Positions 42,311-49,456 of a DNA stretch of 59,746 nucleotides are shown here, piece after piece. The number at the start of each line of letters is the position of its first letter. Position 1 is the first letter of the stretch. Both the position numbers and the translations under genes were made by a program. The DNA lies in assembly GCA_022732315.1 (NCBI GenBank), contig JAIJUV010000001.1:1-59746 (forward strand), read 5' to 3'. This stretch comes from Prevotella sp. (lineage in GTDB: Bacteria > Bacteroidota > Bacteroidia > Bacteroidales > Bacteroidaceae). A model generated the notes under the pieces. The model was not told where the DNA came from and ran no database searches. It saw only the letters and a program-made list of their open reading frames with translations.

Positions 42311-42883
42311 TTACTTGCTCTCCATGAGATGATCATACATCATGCCATCCTTCAGAGCTGCTACGGTTTCCTTGCTTACGAAGTAGCTCAATATCTTGTA
42401 AGCGTATGGAAGGGTAGCGGCAGGACCTTCGCCCGTAATCACGTTGCCATCTTCCTGGAAGAGGGTAGCGGTGTATTCGGTGTTCTCGCCGAAGTACTGC
42501 TCGAAGCCTGGATAGCAGGTAGCCTTCTTTCCCTCCAGGATGCCTGTGCTTGCCAGAATCATAGGAGCTGCGCAGATGGCACCAATTCGCTTGCCTGCCT
42601 TGTGCTGTGCGATGAGTGCCTGGCGCACACCCTCGTGCTCGTTCAGGTGAGTGCTGCCTGGCATTCCGCCAGGGAGAAGCAGCATGTCGGCATCCTCAAA
42701 GCTGGCTACATCCTCAAACTTCAGGTCTGCCTTCAGGGTGATGCCATGTGCGGTTTCCACCCATTCACTACCCGTAATGCTTACGGTTTTTACCTCAACA
42801 CCACCTCTGCGGAGGATGTCAACAGGAGCCAATCCTTCGATTTCCTCGAAGCCATTAGCAAGAAATTCATATACCTTTGCCAT
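42311..42883 (-). CDS. DJ-1/PfpI family protein (YajL/ThiJ type)
   Basis: Flavodoxin-like glyoxalase/deglycase-type protein. Conserved acid GFEEIEGLAPVDILRRGG and the nucleophilic elbow with Cys in IGAICAAPMILASTG (about residue 102). 190 residues matches YajL/DJ-1 (protein repair or stress response). Its promoter overlaps head-to-head with that of nadK. Spacer to ispD carries a TTTATAG heptad repeat. Confidence 0.9.
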   Translation of the reverse strand: MAKVYEFLANGFEEIEGLAPVDILRRGGVEVKTVSITGSEWVETAHGITLKADLKFEDVASFEDADMLLLPGGMPGSTHLNEHEGVRQALIAQHKAGKRIGAICAAPMILASTGILEGKKATCYPGFEQYFGENTEYTATLFQEDGNVITGEGPAATLPYAYKILSYFVSKETVAALKDGMMYDHLMESK

Positions 42884-42922
42884 AATTTTTATTTTTTTGT
42901 CGTATTATTCGATTAATATTAT

Positions 42923-42938
42923 TACCTTTGCAAAAGTA
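42923..42938. promoter_or_regulatory. Face-to-face -7 elements (nadK and DJ-1)
   Basis: Plus-strand TACCTTTG (42923-42930) is directly followed by the minus-strand TACTTTTG (42938-42931). The minus promoter has TTG 19 bases away (42960-42958). The two polymerases would point at one another across a 16-bp palindromic core (CTTTGCAAAAG), so transcripts overlap at their 5' ends. Confidence 0.65.
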
Positions 42939-42965
42939 AGAATAATAATTGAAATAACAAAATAA

Positions 42966-43856
42966 ATGGCACAACAACATTTAAAATTCGCAATATTTGG
43001 CAATGAATACCAGGCTAAGAAGTCGGCTTCCATCATGAGAATCCTTTCTTACCTCGACAAAAAGGATGCTGAAGTGTATATCGAAAGTCTCTTCTACGAC
43101 TTCCTCACCAAGGTGGAGCACCAGGAGGTAAGGGCGGCAGGCGTCTTTGAAGATTATAACTTCGATGTGGATTACGTCATCTCGATGGGTGGCGATGGCA
43201 CCTTCCTCAAGGCTGCTAGCCGGGTGGGCGCCAAGGGTACGCCTATCATTGGTGTGAACATGGGGCGACTGGGCTTTCTTGCCGACGTGCTTCCTAGCGA
43301 GATAGAGCCGGCACTCGACAGTCTTTATGCGGGCGAATGCAAGATAGAGGAGCATGCCGTGCTGCAGGTGCAGCCTGAGGGCGGCATCCTGGCAGGTTAT
43401 CCTTTCGCCCTGAACGATATCGCCGTGTTGAAGCGTGATGATGCTTCCATGATTTCCATCCGCACGCAGGTGGATGGCGAGTTCCTGGTTACCTATCAGG
43501 CGGACGGCTTGATAGTTTCCACGCCTACGGGTTCCACCGCCTACAACCTCTCTAATGGCGGACCTATCATCATTCCGCAGAGCGGCAGTTTCTGTTTAAC
43601 TCCTGTGGCGCCCCACAGCCTAAACATCCGTCCTATCGTTATCAACGATACGGCAGAGATTGTGCTAGATGTGGAAAGCCGCAGCCACAACTATCTCGTA
43701 GCCATTGATGGCCGCAGCGAGCGTATGACGGAGCAGACCCGCCTCATCATCCGCAAGGCGCCGCATGCCATCAAGATAGTGAAGCAGCGCAACCAGCGTT
43801 ACTTCTCCACACTTCGCGAAAAGTTAATGTGGGGTGCTGATCAAAGACAAAGATAA
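42966..43856 (+). CDS. nadK: NAD kinase
   Basis: Phosphorylates NAD to NADP. GGDGTF motif in VISMGGDGTFLKAASRV (about residues 72-80), GVNMGRLGFLADV, and the substrate-binding GLIVSTPTGSTAYNLSNGGP. 296 residues. ATG 42966; the leader is ~30 bases. It precedes an ABC transporter gene by 5 bases and is coexpressed with it. Confidence 0.95.
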   Translation: MAQQHLKFAIFGNEYQAKKSASIMRILSYLDKKDAEVYIESLFYDFLTKVEHQEVRAAGVFEDYNFDVDYVISMGGDGTFLKAASRVGAKGTPIIGVNMGRLGFLADVLPSEIEPALDSLYAGECKIEEHAVLQVQPEGGILAGYPFALNDIAVLKRDDASMISIRTQVDGEFLVTYQADGLIVSTPTGSTAYNLSNGGPIIIPQSGSFCLTPVAPHSLNIRPIVINDTAEIVLDVESRSHNYLVAIDGRSERMTEQTRLIIRKAPHAIKIVKQRNQRYFSTLREKLMWGADQRQR

Positions 43857-43861
43857 AGACA

Positions 43862-45574
43862 ATGTTCAAAGTAATCAAGCTTCCGAAATTCAAGTATTCT
43901 GCCAAGATGCTGCTGGTGTGGCTCTGGGTGGTATGGAAGGGCAACCGTCTGCAGGCTGTCCTCAATGCCGCTATGGGCTTGCTTTCTGTGGGCGTGAGCC
44001 TGGCGCAGGTTTGGGCGGTGAAGCGTGCCATCGATGTTGCCTCCCATTCCGTGGAGGGCAATATCTATTGGGCGGTGGGCTTGATGGGATTGCTGATACT
44101 CTGCGACTTCGCCTTGAGCGTAGGAAGCATCTGGATTCGCAACGTGTTGGGCATCAGAGCTCAGAACCGCATGCAGCAGCGCATGCTCAATCGCATCTTG
44201 CGTTCTGAGTGGCACGGCAGGGAGAAGATGCATTCGGGCGATGTGCTCAATCGACTGGAGAGCGATGTGAACAAGGTGGTTGATTTCCTTACGGAGACAT
44301 TGCCCAATACCCTGGGTGTGCTGGCGATGTTCCTGGGTGCCTTCTTCTATCTCTTCTCCATGGATAAGATGCTGTCCGTCGTCATCGTCATCATGATTCC
44401 TATCTTCCTGGCGTTCAGCAAAATCTATATGAACAAGATGCGCTACCTCACCCGCTTGGTGCGCGATTCCGACAGTCAGGTGCAGAGCGTCTTGCAGGAA
44501 ACCATCCAGCATCGCATGCTCGTGAAGACCTTGCAGGCGGAGGAGCCGATGGTGGAGAAACTGGAGGAAACCCAGCGCCGGTTGCGGGGCAATGTGATGG
44601 TGCGTACCAAGTTCAATGTGTTGAGTAATTTCTTCTTGAACTTCGGCTTTGCCCTGGGCTATCTTGTAGCTTTCCTCTGGGCAGCCTTGCGCATGGGAGC
44701 AGGCACTCTTACCTTTGGTGGCATGACCGCCTTTCTGCAATTGGTAAACAAGATACAGACGCCGGCACGTAATCTTACCAAACTGGCGCCTGCCTTCGTG
44801 GGCGTGTTTACGGCAGCCGAGCGATTGATGGAGCTGGAAGAGAATCCGCTGGAAGAGCAGGGTGAACCTCTCCTGGTGCCTGCGCCTTGCGGCATCCGTC
44901 TCGATGATATTTCCTATGCCTACGATAAGGATGAATTCTCGGATAGCCAGCGCCAGCAGGTGCGCAACATCATCCATCATCTCAGTTTCGATTTCCGTCC
45001 GGGTTCGTGTACGGCGATATTGGGAGAGACGGGAGCGGGAAAGACCACGCTGATTCGTCTGATTCTTGCCTTGCTCCATCCGCAGGAGGGAAAGGTGACT
45101 ATATATAATAAGGTGGGAGATGAAATCCGGAATCAGGCAGAGCTTTCGCCTTTGCATCGCTGCAACTTCGTGTATGTGCCGCAGGGCAACACGCTGATGA
45201 GCGGTACCATCCGTGATAATCTGCGATTGGGCAAGATTGGTGCCACCGACGAGGAGATGCGGGCAGCGTTGCATCAGAGTTGTGCCGACTTCGTTTTTGA
45301 TTTGCCAGATGGACTCGATACCCTGTGTAGCGAACAGGGTGGCGGATTGAGCGAGGGACAGGCGCAGCGCATCGCCATTGCCCGAAGTCTTCTGCGCAAT
45401 CGCAGCATCATGCTCTTCGATGAGGCTACCAGTGCGCTTGATCCGGAAACCGAGCGTCAGCTTCTTCAGAATATCCTTTCATCGCATGATAAGACCATCA
45501 TCTTCATCACCCATCGTCCTGCCGTGATAGAATATTGCGACCAGACGCTGGAGATTAAGCGAAATGTGGATTAA
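43862..45574 (+). CDS. ABC exporter (fused membrane and ATPase domains)
   Basis: Homodimeric type IV ABC exporter with six N-terminal helices (about residues 15-310) and a C-terminal ATPase: Walker A LGETGAGKTTLIRL, Q-loop near PQGNTLMSG, signature LSEGQAQRIAIARSLL, Walker B IMLFDEATSALD. 570 residues. The C-terminus ends with the H-loop in FITHRPAV. The substrate is unknown (lipid, drug or peptide). Nearest features are nadK upstream and a bidirectional terminator downstream. Confidence 0.92.
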   Translation: MFKVIKLPKFKYSAKMLLVWLWVVWKGNRLQAVLNAAMGLLSVGVSLAQVWAVKRAIDVASHSVEGNIYWAVGLMGLLILCDFALSVGSIWIRNVLGIRAQNRMQQRMLNRILRSEWHGREKMHSGDVLNRLESDVNKVVDFLTETLPNTLGVLAMFLGAFFYLFSMDKMLSVVIVIMIPIFLAFSKIYMNKMRYLTRLVRDSDSQVQSVLQETIQHRMLVKTLQAEEPMVEKLEETQRRLRGNVMVRTKFNVLSNFFLNFGFALGYLVAFLWAALRMGAGTLTFGGMTAFLQLVNKIQTPARNLTKLAPAFVGVFTAAERLMELEENPLEEQGEPLLVPAPCGIRLDDISYAYDKDEFSDSQRQQVRNIIHHLSFDFRPGSCTAILGETGAGKTTLIRLILALLHPQEGKVTIYNKVGDEIRNQAELSPLHRCNFVYVPQGNTLMSGTIRDNLRLGKIGATDEEMRAALHQSCADFVFDLPDGLDTLCSEQGGGLSEGQAQRIAIARSLLRNRSIMLFDEATSALDPETERQLLQNILSSHDKTIIFITHRPAVIEYCDQTLEIKRNVD

Positions 45575-45619
45575 GTAATTGATAGATTTGTGTTTGACAG
45601 AAACTTCTAGCCTATGTAT

Positions 45620-45656
45620 AGATAAGGCACGGATCCGTGTAATCCGTGCCTCATTT
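45620..45656. terminator. Bidirectional terminator with GGCACGGAT arms
   Basis: GGCACGGAT (45626-45634) pairs with ATCCGTGCC (45642-45650), with outer AGATAA/TTATCT. It lies between the ABC exporter (plus) and amylase (minus) genes. The arms are a shortened copy of the inner repeat of the MITE-like element at 13545-13643. Confidence 0.65.
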
Positions 45657-45678
45657 ATCTGATTTTATTTCTTTTATC

Positions 45679-47703
45679 TTATCTGATTACCTGCTTCTTT
45701 CCCTGGTGAATGTAGATGCCTGCCTGTGATGGCTTCTTCATCATCTTCATACCGCTCAGGGTGTACCAGGATGGGTCGTTCTGGGCGTTGTTGTCGATGA
45801 TAGGATGGCTGATGCCGGTAGATGGCATGTCGGCTGTAACATCCTTAATCTTATACTTCGCACCATCCTTCTCGTTCTGAATCTCCAGATAGGTATCCTT
45901 ATTTATATTCGCGAAATCTACGGTCTGTGGAGAACCTGTACCTGTGCTGAATACGAAGGAAACCATGTAGCTCTTGCTCTTGATCTTGTAAGTCTGATAG
46001 AACCACTTCTTTCCCTCAATCTCCTTGCTCTGGGTGACCTTATCGCCAGGCCACTTACCCGAAGCGGTCAGGTTCTCGTTAGGACTGTCGCACCATGCCC
46101 AGAAGTTGAAACCGCTGGTCCAGCCCACCTGGTCGGCGTTGGCATAAACGGTAATATCGTATGGCTCGAAGGCTGCAGGCTTTTCTATCTTGTAAGTACG
46201 GGTCAGCACGCCGCTCACAACGCCATCTATCAGCAAGCCCACTTTCAGGGTTGTCTCGCCGAAAGGAATCTCCAGTTCTTCGCCGCTTTTTGCCTTCTTG
46301 CTGCTGGCTGTAGGTTCGGTGCCGTCGGTGGTGTAAACCAGCTGCGCATTATCCTCGTTGCTTACTGCCACGAGCTTTGCCTTCATCACGCCTTCGTAAT
46401 CTCCCGAAGCCAAATCAACCCAAGCCACGTTTGCCTTCTTAGGCATGAAGTAGCGGTAGTGGTAGCCGTTCAGAAGCTCGGCGTATGAATTAGGTGCAGC
46501 AAACTGGTTGGCGTTAGGACCTACGATGGCGATGAGCGAAGCTTTCTTGCCTACGGTCATGATGCCGTTATAGCCATTACCTTTGTAGGCATTGAAGGTG
46601 GTGTTGCTGGTGTTGGTGATGCCAGCCAGCTGACGTGCGTTGATCATCGCCTTGATATCCTGCTTGCAGTCAATCCAGTGCTTGTAGAATACGCATGGGG
46701 TTCCGCACGAAGCCAGAATGTAGGCATTGGCTGCCAGGGTATCCTTGCGGATAGGGTCCTGCTGTTCGTCGGCTGAGCGATATTCCGTATCGTGATTCTC
46801 CACGAAGGTAACGGCATACTGTTTGTAAGCTGGGTCGTTAGCCAAGCCATCGGTCTTTACGGTCGACCAGTTGGCTTTGATGGCATCGCGCACCACGTAG
46901 CGGATAGGGAAGTCGAAGGCAGCACTTGTTATCTGGTCATTCACTTTGGTGGCGTTGAGCCAGTTTTTGACTACAGATACATTTCCATCCCAATATTCTC
47001 CTACGGAATAAGTTGGTTTGGTAGCATCGTTGTAGATGCCCGTGTATTTGCCGCTGTATCCCTTCACCATGTCGTAACGGAATCCGGCGTAGCCGAAGTC
47101 ATTGAGGAGCATGTCAAGATAAGCCTTTACGATGGTCTGCACGTTCTGGCTGCTGTGGTCAAGGTCGCGCATGCCGCCCCAGTCTTCGCCGGTATCGTAA
47201 ATGCTGCTGAGCTTATAGCCGTTTTCGTCAGCCCATTCCTTGGTTTTGCCTCCGTCATCGTTGGCGCAGATGTCTGTGGATTTCATCTCGTAAGTTACGC
47301 CCTTGTAGGTTTCCACAGGGAAATCCACCCAGTTGGATACATTTTTGCGATGGTTGATAACCACGTCGGCGATGGTTCCGATGCCGTTGGATTTAAAAGT
47401 TTGGATGAGGCTGCGGAGTTCCTTTTCGTTTCCGAAAGAGCTGTTGTAGTTGGTAAACCAGTAGAAGTCGTCGTAACCCATTGATTTATCTCCGCCACAG
47501 TTGGCGCTCTGCGGAATCCATACGAGGTTGAAATACTGGCTCAGTTCTGGAGCCTGCGCTTCGAGGTTGGTCCATTTTGAGTCGAAATAGGAATCCCAGT
47601 AGAATCCCTGGAGCATCACGCCGCTATGGTTGGCTGGCCAACCCTGTGCGAACATATTTACGCTTGCCAATACGGCAGCAAGAGTAGTGAATATCTTCTT
47701 CAT
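45679..47703 (-). CDS. Secreted alpha-amylase (GH13) with starch-binding module
   Basis: Endo-alpha-1,4-glucanase of starch, acting outside the cell. Signal peptide MKKIFTTLAAVLASVNMFAQ without a lipobox Cys; GH13 barrel with the nucleophile Asp211 (GFRYDMVKGY), acid Glu236 (SVGEYWDG) and Asp305 (FVENHDTEYR); then a chitobiase-like beta domain (YTTDGTEPTASS), a CBM26-like module (about 500-620) and a short tail ending GIYIHQGKKQVIR, similar to type IX cargo tails. 674 residues. It is the SusG equivalent but has its own promoter and operator, and sits ~1.75 kb from susF. Confidence 0.9.
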   Translation of the reverse strand: MKKIFTTLAAVLASVNMFAQGWPANHSGVMLQGFYWDSYFDSKWTNLEAQAPELSQYFNLVWIPQSANCGGDKSMGYDDFYWFTNYNSSFGNEKELRSLIQTFKSNGIGTIADVVINHRKNVSNWVDFPVETYKGVTYEMKSTDICANDDGGKTKEWADENGYKLSSIYDTGEDWGGMRDLDHSSQNVQTIVKAYLDMLLNDFGYAGFRYDMVKGYSGKYTGIYNDATKPTYSVGEYWDGNVSVVKNWLNATKVNDQITSAAFDFPIRYVVRDAIKANWSTVKTDGLANDPAYKQYAVTFVENHDTEYRSADEQQDPIRKDTLAANAYILASCGTPCVFYKHWIDCKQDIKAMINARQLAGITNTSNTTFNAYKGNGYNGIMTVGKKASLIAIVGPNANQFAAPNSYAELLNGYHYRYFMPKKANVAWVDLASGDYEGVMKAKLVAVSNEDNAQLVYTTDGTEPTASSKKAKSGEELEIPFGETTLKVGLLIDGVVSGVLTRTYKIEKPAAFEPYDITVYANADQVGWTSGFNFWAWCDSPNENLTASGKWPGDKVTQSKEIEGKKWFYQTYKIKSKSYMVSFVFSTGTGSPQTVDFANINKDTYLEIQNEKDGAKYKIKDVTADMPSTGISHPIIDNNAQNDPSWYTLSGMKMMKKPSQAGIYIHQGKKQVIR

Positions 47704-47783
47704 AATTCAAGAGTTAGTTGTTTCATTTATTTTGTTCATGGGGTAGTAGTTTAGCCATTCGTTCGGCTTACCTTTGCCCGTTG

Positions 47784-47791
47784 CAAAGTTA
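47784..47791 (-). promoter_or_regulatory. -7 element of the amylase gene
   Basis: TAACTTTG on the minus strand, giving a ~75-base leader. No TTG at proper spacing is seen, so an activator may be needed; the operator is 56 bp upstream. Confidence 0.55.
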
Positions 47792-47846
47792 CGATTAAAT
47801 CCAATAGGTATGCGTAAATAAGCAGTAAATCAATCAAATGATTTGC

Positions 47847-47858
47847 GCAATCGTTTGC
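47847..47858. promoter_or_regulatory. LacI-type operator upstream of amylase
   Basis: GCAATCGTTTGC, one mismatch from the perfect palindrome GCAAACGTTTGC at 57206-57217. Its first base is 56 bp from the end of the -7 element, the same offset as at susC. Confidence 0.65.
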
Positions 47859-48011
47859 ATTTTTGCTTTCATTGTCTGTGCATCAGATGCGGCTTTAGGA
47901 GATAATTATTATTAAAAAACTAGAAAACATTTGGCTATCTCGTTTTTTATTGCGTAATTTGCGTTGCGTAAAAAGCGCAATGGCTGTAAGTGTAACCTAC
48001 GATGCATAACG

Positions 48012-48027
48012 AGCGTAATATTACGCT
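48012..48027. promoter_or_regulatory. 16-bp perfect palindrome AGCGTAATATTACGCT
   Basis: Possible regulator site; the half-site GCGTAA recurs at 47812, 47952 and 47966. Confidence 0.4.
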
Positions 48028-48104
48028 ATGTAAATAATATTCCGGTAAAAGACAATCAAGAAGAAACTCCCATAGAATGGGAAAAGTAGAGATTGAATAT
48101 TTTC

Positions 48105-48178
48105 CCTTAAGGATATTTATATTTTTCCTTAAGGGAAAATATTTTTTTCCTTAAGGGAAATAAAATCTTTCCTTAAGA
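48105..48178. repeat. Phased array A (CCTTAAGG palindromes, 22-bp period)
   Basis: CCTTAAGG cores start at 48105, 48127, 48149 and (CCTTAAGA) 48171: four units at exactly 22 bp. Each core is extended by T/A-rich flanks (TTTTCCTTAAGGGAAAA). Confidence 0.85.
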
Positions 48179-48234
48179 GATATTTTCACCGTATTTAACT
48201 TGTAAAGTTATTTACTGAACTTTCGCAAGTGGCA

Positions 48235-48314
48235 TTCTGCCGTCCCCGAAGGGGGCGAATGTGAATAACCGCGGGTGGAATGACCGAAGGGAATGGAACC
48301 TGCGGATAGCAGAA
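48235..48314. repeat. REP-like element
   Basis: About 80 bp closed by TTCTGC/GCAGAA ends, with internal CCCCGAAGGGG and GCGGGTGG…CCTGCGG pieces. It resembles an intergenic element I recall as common in Bacteroidales genomes; copy number cannot be shown here. Confidence 0.5.
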
Positions 48315-48324
48315 AAAGATATAT

Positions 48325-48405
48325 AGTCGTACGACTAAGAGGTATATAGTCGTACGACTAAGAGGTGTATGGTCGTACAACTAAGCAGGTTGTAGTTGTA
48401 CGATT
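48325..48405. repeat. Phased array B (AGTCGTACGACT palindromes, 23-bp period)
   Basis: Four units start at 48325, 48348, 48371 and 48394, exactly 23 bp apart. The first two are perfect AGTCGTACGACT; the third (GGTCGTACAACT) and fourth (AGTTGTACGATT) are diverged but keep the spacing. Confidence 0.85.
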
Positions 48406-48415
48406 AGAAGGTGAT

Positions 48416-48495
48416 GCCACTAGGCTCGGCAGATCTGCTGACTGCAGTCAGCAGACTTGCTGACTAGGCTCAGCACGTCTGCTGAGCCTAGTGGC
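48416..48495. repeat. Phased array C (GCAG/CTGC palindromes, 22-bp period) within a 12-bp inverted repeat
   Basis: Three palindromes centred at 48433.5, 48455.5 and 48477.5 (22 bp apart), plus a secondary centre at 48444.5. The whole is closed by GCCACTAGGCTC (48416-48427) and GAGCCTAGTGGC (48484-48495). Confidence 0.8.
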
Positions 48496-48504
48496 AACAT
48501 TCAA

Positions 48505-48592
48505 GAAGCTATATACTAGCACCCCGGAAGTTATATACTCAAACCCCGGAAGTTATATACTCAAACCTCAAAAGTTATATATTCAAGTTTCG
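48505..48592. repeat. Phased array D (GAAGTTATATACTCAAACC, 22-bp period)
   Basis: Four direct repeats start at 48505, 48527, 48549 and 48571, exactly 22 bp apart, differing at a few positions. Unlike A-C these units are not strong palindromes, but TATATA sits once every 22 bp. Confidence 0.85.
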
Positions 48593-48700
48593 CAAATAGG
48601 CTCTACACGCTCTGAAAGGGCAGAAACTCCTAGCTCAGGGTATCGCCCTGGGTATACTAGCAATCGACAAGGCACCCTGTAAGGGCAAAAGCTTTGTATA
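48592..48700. repeat. REP-like element with small hairpins
   Basis: Contains CAGGG-TATCG-CCCTG (48636-48650) and CCCTGTAAGGG (48675-48685), of the CCCTGnAAGGG type that recurs in Bacteroidales intergenic repeats. It abuts the direct repeat of the VapD cassette. Confidence 0.5.
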
Positions 48701-48709
48701 TTGCCTGGT

Positions 48710-48812
48710 GACTTTTCCTCGTAACTTCCAAGGTTTTTGGGAAAAAATACTTGAAAGGGATGAGGATAAAGAAAAAATAGGCGGCTCTCGGATTGGAGGA
48801 GAGTCGCCTATT
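48710..48812. repeat. Direct repeat 1 of VapD cassette, with terminator
   Basis: About 103 bp, ~90% identical to 49321-49422 in the same orientation. It ends in a 14-bp hairpin (48776-48789 with 48799-48812) whose A run becomes a U run on the minus strand. It therefore terminates vapD, whose stop codon begins at the very next base. Confidence 0.85.
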
Positions 48813-49094
48813 CTATGAGTTTTTCACCAAATCAGTAAAGTTCGACCAACTTTCAACTTTGAATCCTCTTAGATCTCTGACGGATTTCTTAAACCACTCT
48901 ATTTTAGAAAGCTCCATAACAGTTTTTACAAGTGCAGTCAAATCATCATTCATCGTCATGTATGTACTGCCTTGCACCCACTCGAAACCATTCTTCTTTA
49001 GAAGCTCTTTTATTTCGTAGTAAGCCTTGTTGTAAGGTTCGCCATAGTATTTTTGTAAATCAGAAATAACCATATCAAATGCTAGTGCGTACAT
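48813..49094 (-). CDS. vapD: VapD-family endoribonuclease
   Basis: Small Cas2-like (ferredoxin-fold) ribonuclease, described as a toxin in Haemophilus and Helicobacter. It starts MYALAFDMVISDLQKYYG and continues KKNGFEWVQGSTYM and WFKKSVRDLRGFKVESWSNFTD, the family signature. 93 residues equals the usual length. The ATG overlaps the upstream small gene by 13 bases, a toxin-antitoxin layout. The stop codon abuts its terminator in direct repeat 1. The gene lies between susF and the amylase, splitting a starch locus that is contiguous in B. thetaiotaomicron. Confidence 0.88.
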   Translation of the reverse strand: MYALAFDMVISDLQKYYGEPYNKAYYEIKELLKKNGFEWVQGSTYMTMNDDLTALVKTVMELSKIEWFKKSVRDLRGFKVESWSNFTDLVKNS

Positions 49095-49282
49095 ACTGCC
49101 TCCTTTGCTGGCTCAAATAAGTCCTTATATCCAAAGAATATGTTTCCATCTGCGGTTTTTGCGGAGATGACAATTCCTACGAAAGGATTGTTCTCAACTT
49201 CAATCACTTCGCCCTGTGTCCAGTCTTTGGCATGTGTCAAGTCTGGAGATATTAATACTTTGTCGCCTGTTCTCATAATCAT
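49082..49282 (-). CDS. Small partner of VapD (candidate antitoxin)
   Basis: 66 residues from ATG 49282 (MIMRTGDKVLISPDLTH) or 64 from ATG 49276. A compact beta-rich, SH3-like pattern is suggested by V/I-rich strands (KVLISPD, GEVIEVENNPFVGIVI, NIFFGYKDLFE). No DNA-binding motif is evident. It overlaps vapD by 13 bases and shares its promoter. The gene order (small partner, then VapD) matches VapXD of Haemophilus, but I see no clear sequence similarity to VapX. A TTG at 49342 lies upstream of the promoter and is not the start. Confidence 0.65.
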   Translation of the reverse strand: MIMRTGDKVLISPDLTHAKDWTQGEVIEVENNPFVGIVISAKTADGNIFFGYKDLFEPAKEAVCTH

Positions 49283-49311
49283 AAAAATATAAATGTTGTA
49301 CTTATTCGGTG

Positions 49312-49342
49312 CAAAGATACGACTTTTCCTCGTAACTTCCAA
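49312..49342 (-). promoter_or_regulatory. Promoter of the vapD operon, spanning the repeat boundary
   Basis: -7 TATCTTTG (49319-49312) and TTG (49342-49340), 20 bases apart. The -33 box lies inside direct repeat 2, the -7 box just outside it; repeat 1 has the same TTG but no -7 element behind it. Confidence 0.75.
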
Positions 49343-49422
49343 GGTTTTAGGGAAAAAATACTTGAAAAGGATGGGGAGAAAGAAAAAAATAGGCGGCTCC
49401 CGGAATGGGAGAGCCGCCTATT
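49321..49422. repeat. Direct repeat 2 of VapD cassette, with terminator of susF
   Basis: Same sequence as 48710-48812, ~90% identical. Its hairpin (49388-49399 with 49411-49422) lies 35 bases after the susF stop and terminates the sus operon on the minus strand. Confidence 0.85.
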
Positions 49423-49456
49423 GATTATGCTATTTTTATTATGATGAAACAGATGC

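Larger units (their letters stand above)
47704..48709. other. Gene-free repeat island between amylase and VapD cassette
   Basis: No credible gene in ~1 kb. Left part: amylase promoter (47784-47791), LacI-type operator (47847-47858) and GCGTAA motifs (47812, 47952, 47966, 48013, and inverted 48021). Right part: four phased arrays (48105-48592) and two REP-like elements (48235-48314, 48592-48700). A 61-residue ORF on the minus strand (48195-48380) is made of these repeats. Confidence 0.75.

Noticed and set aside
43841..45274. Long minus-strand open frame (477 codons) opposite the ABC exporter
   Set aside because: Shadow of a well-supported ABC transporter; composition rich in His and Gln.
48195..48380. 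61-codon minus-strand frame in the repeat island
   Set aside because: It is built from the REP-like element and array B; no promoter or homologous domain is seen.
48105..48592. Possible CRISPR array near a Cas2-like protein (VapD)
   Set aside because: Units are adjacent 22-23 bp repeats with no variable spacers, repeats differ between arrays, and no cas1 or other cas gene is present.
49283..49342. Extended start (TTG) for the VapD partner
   Set aside because: It would place the start inside direct repeat 2 and upstream of a perfect -7 element.
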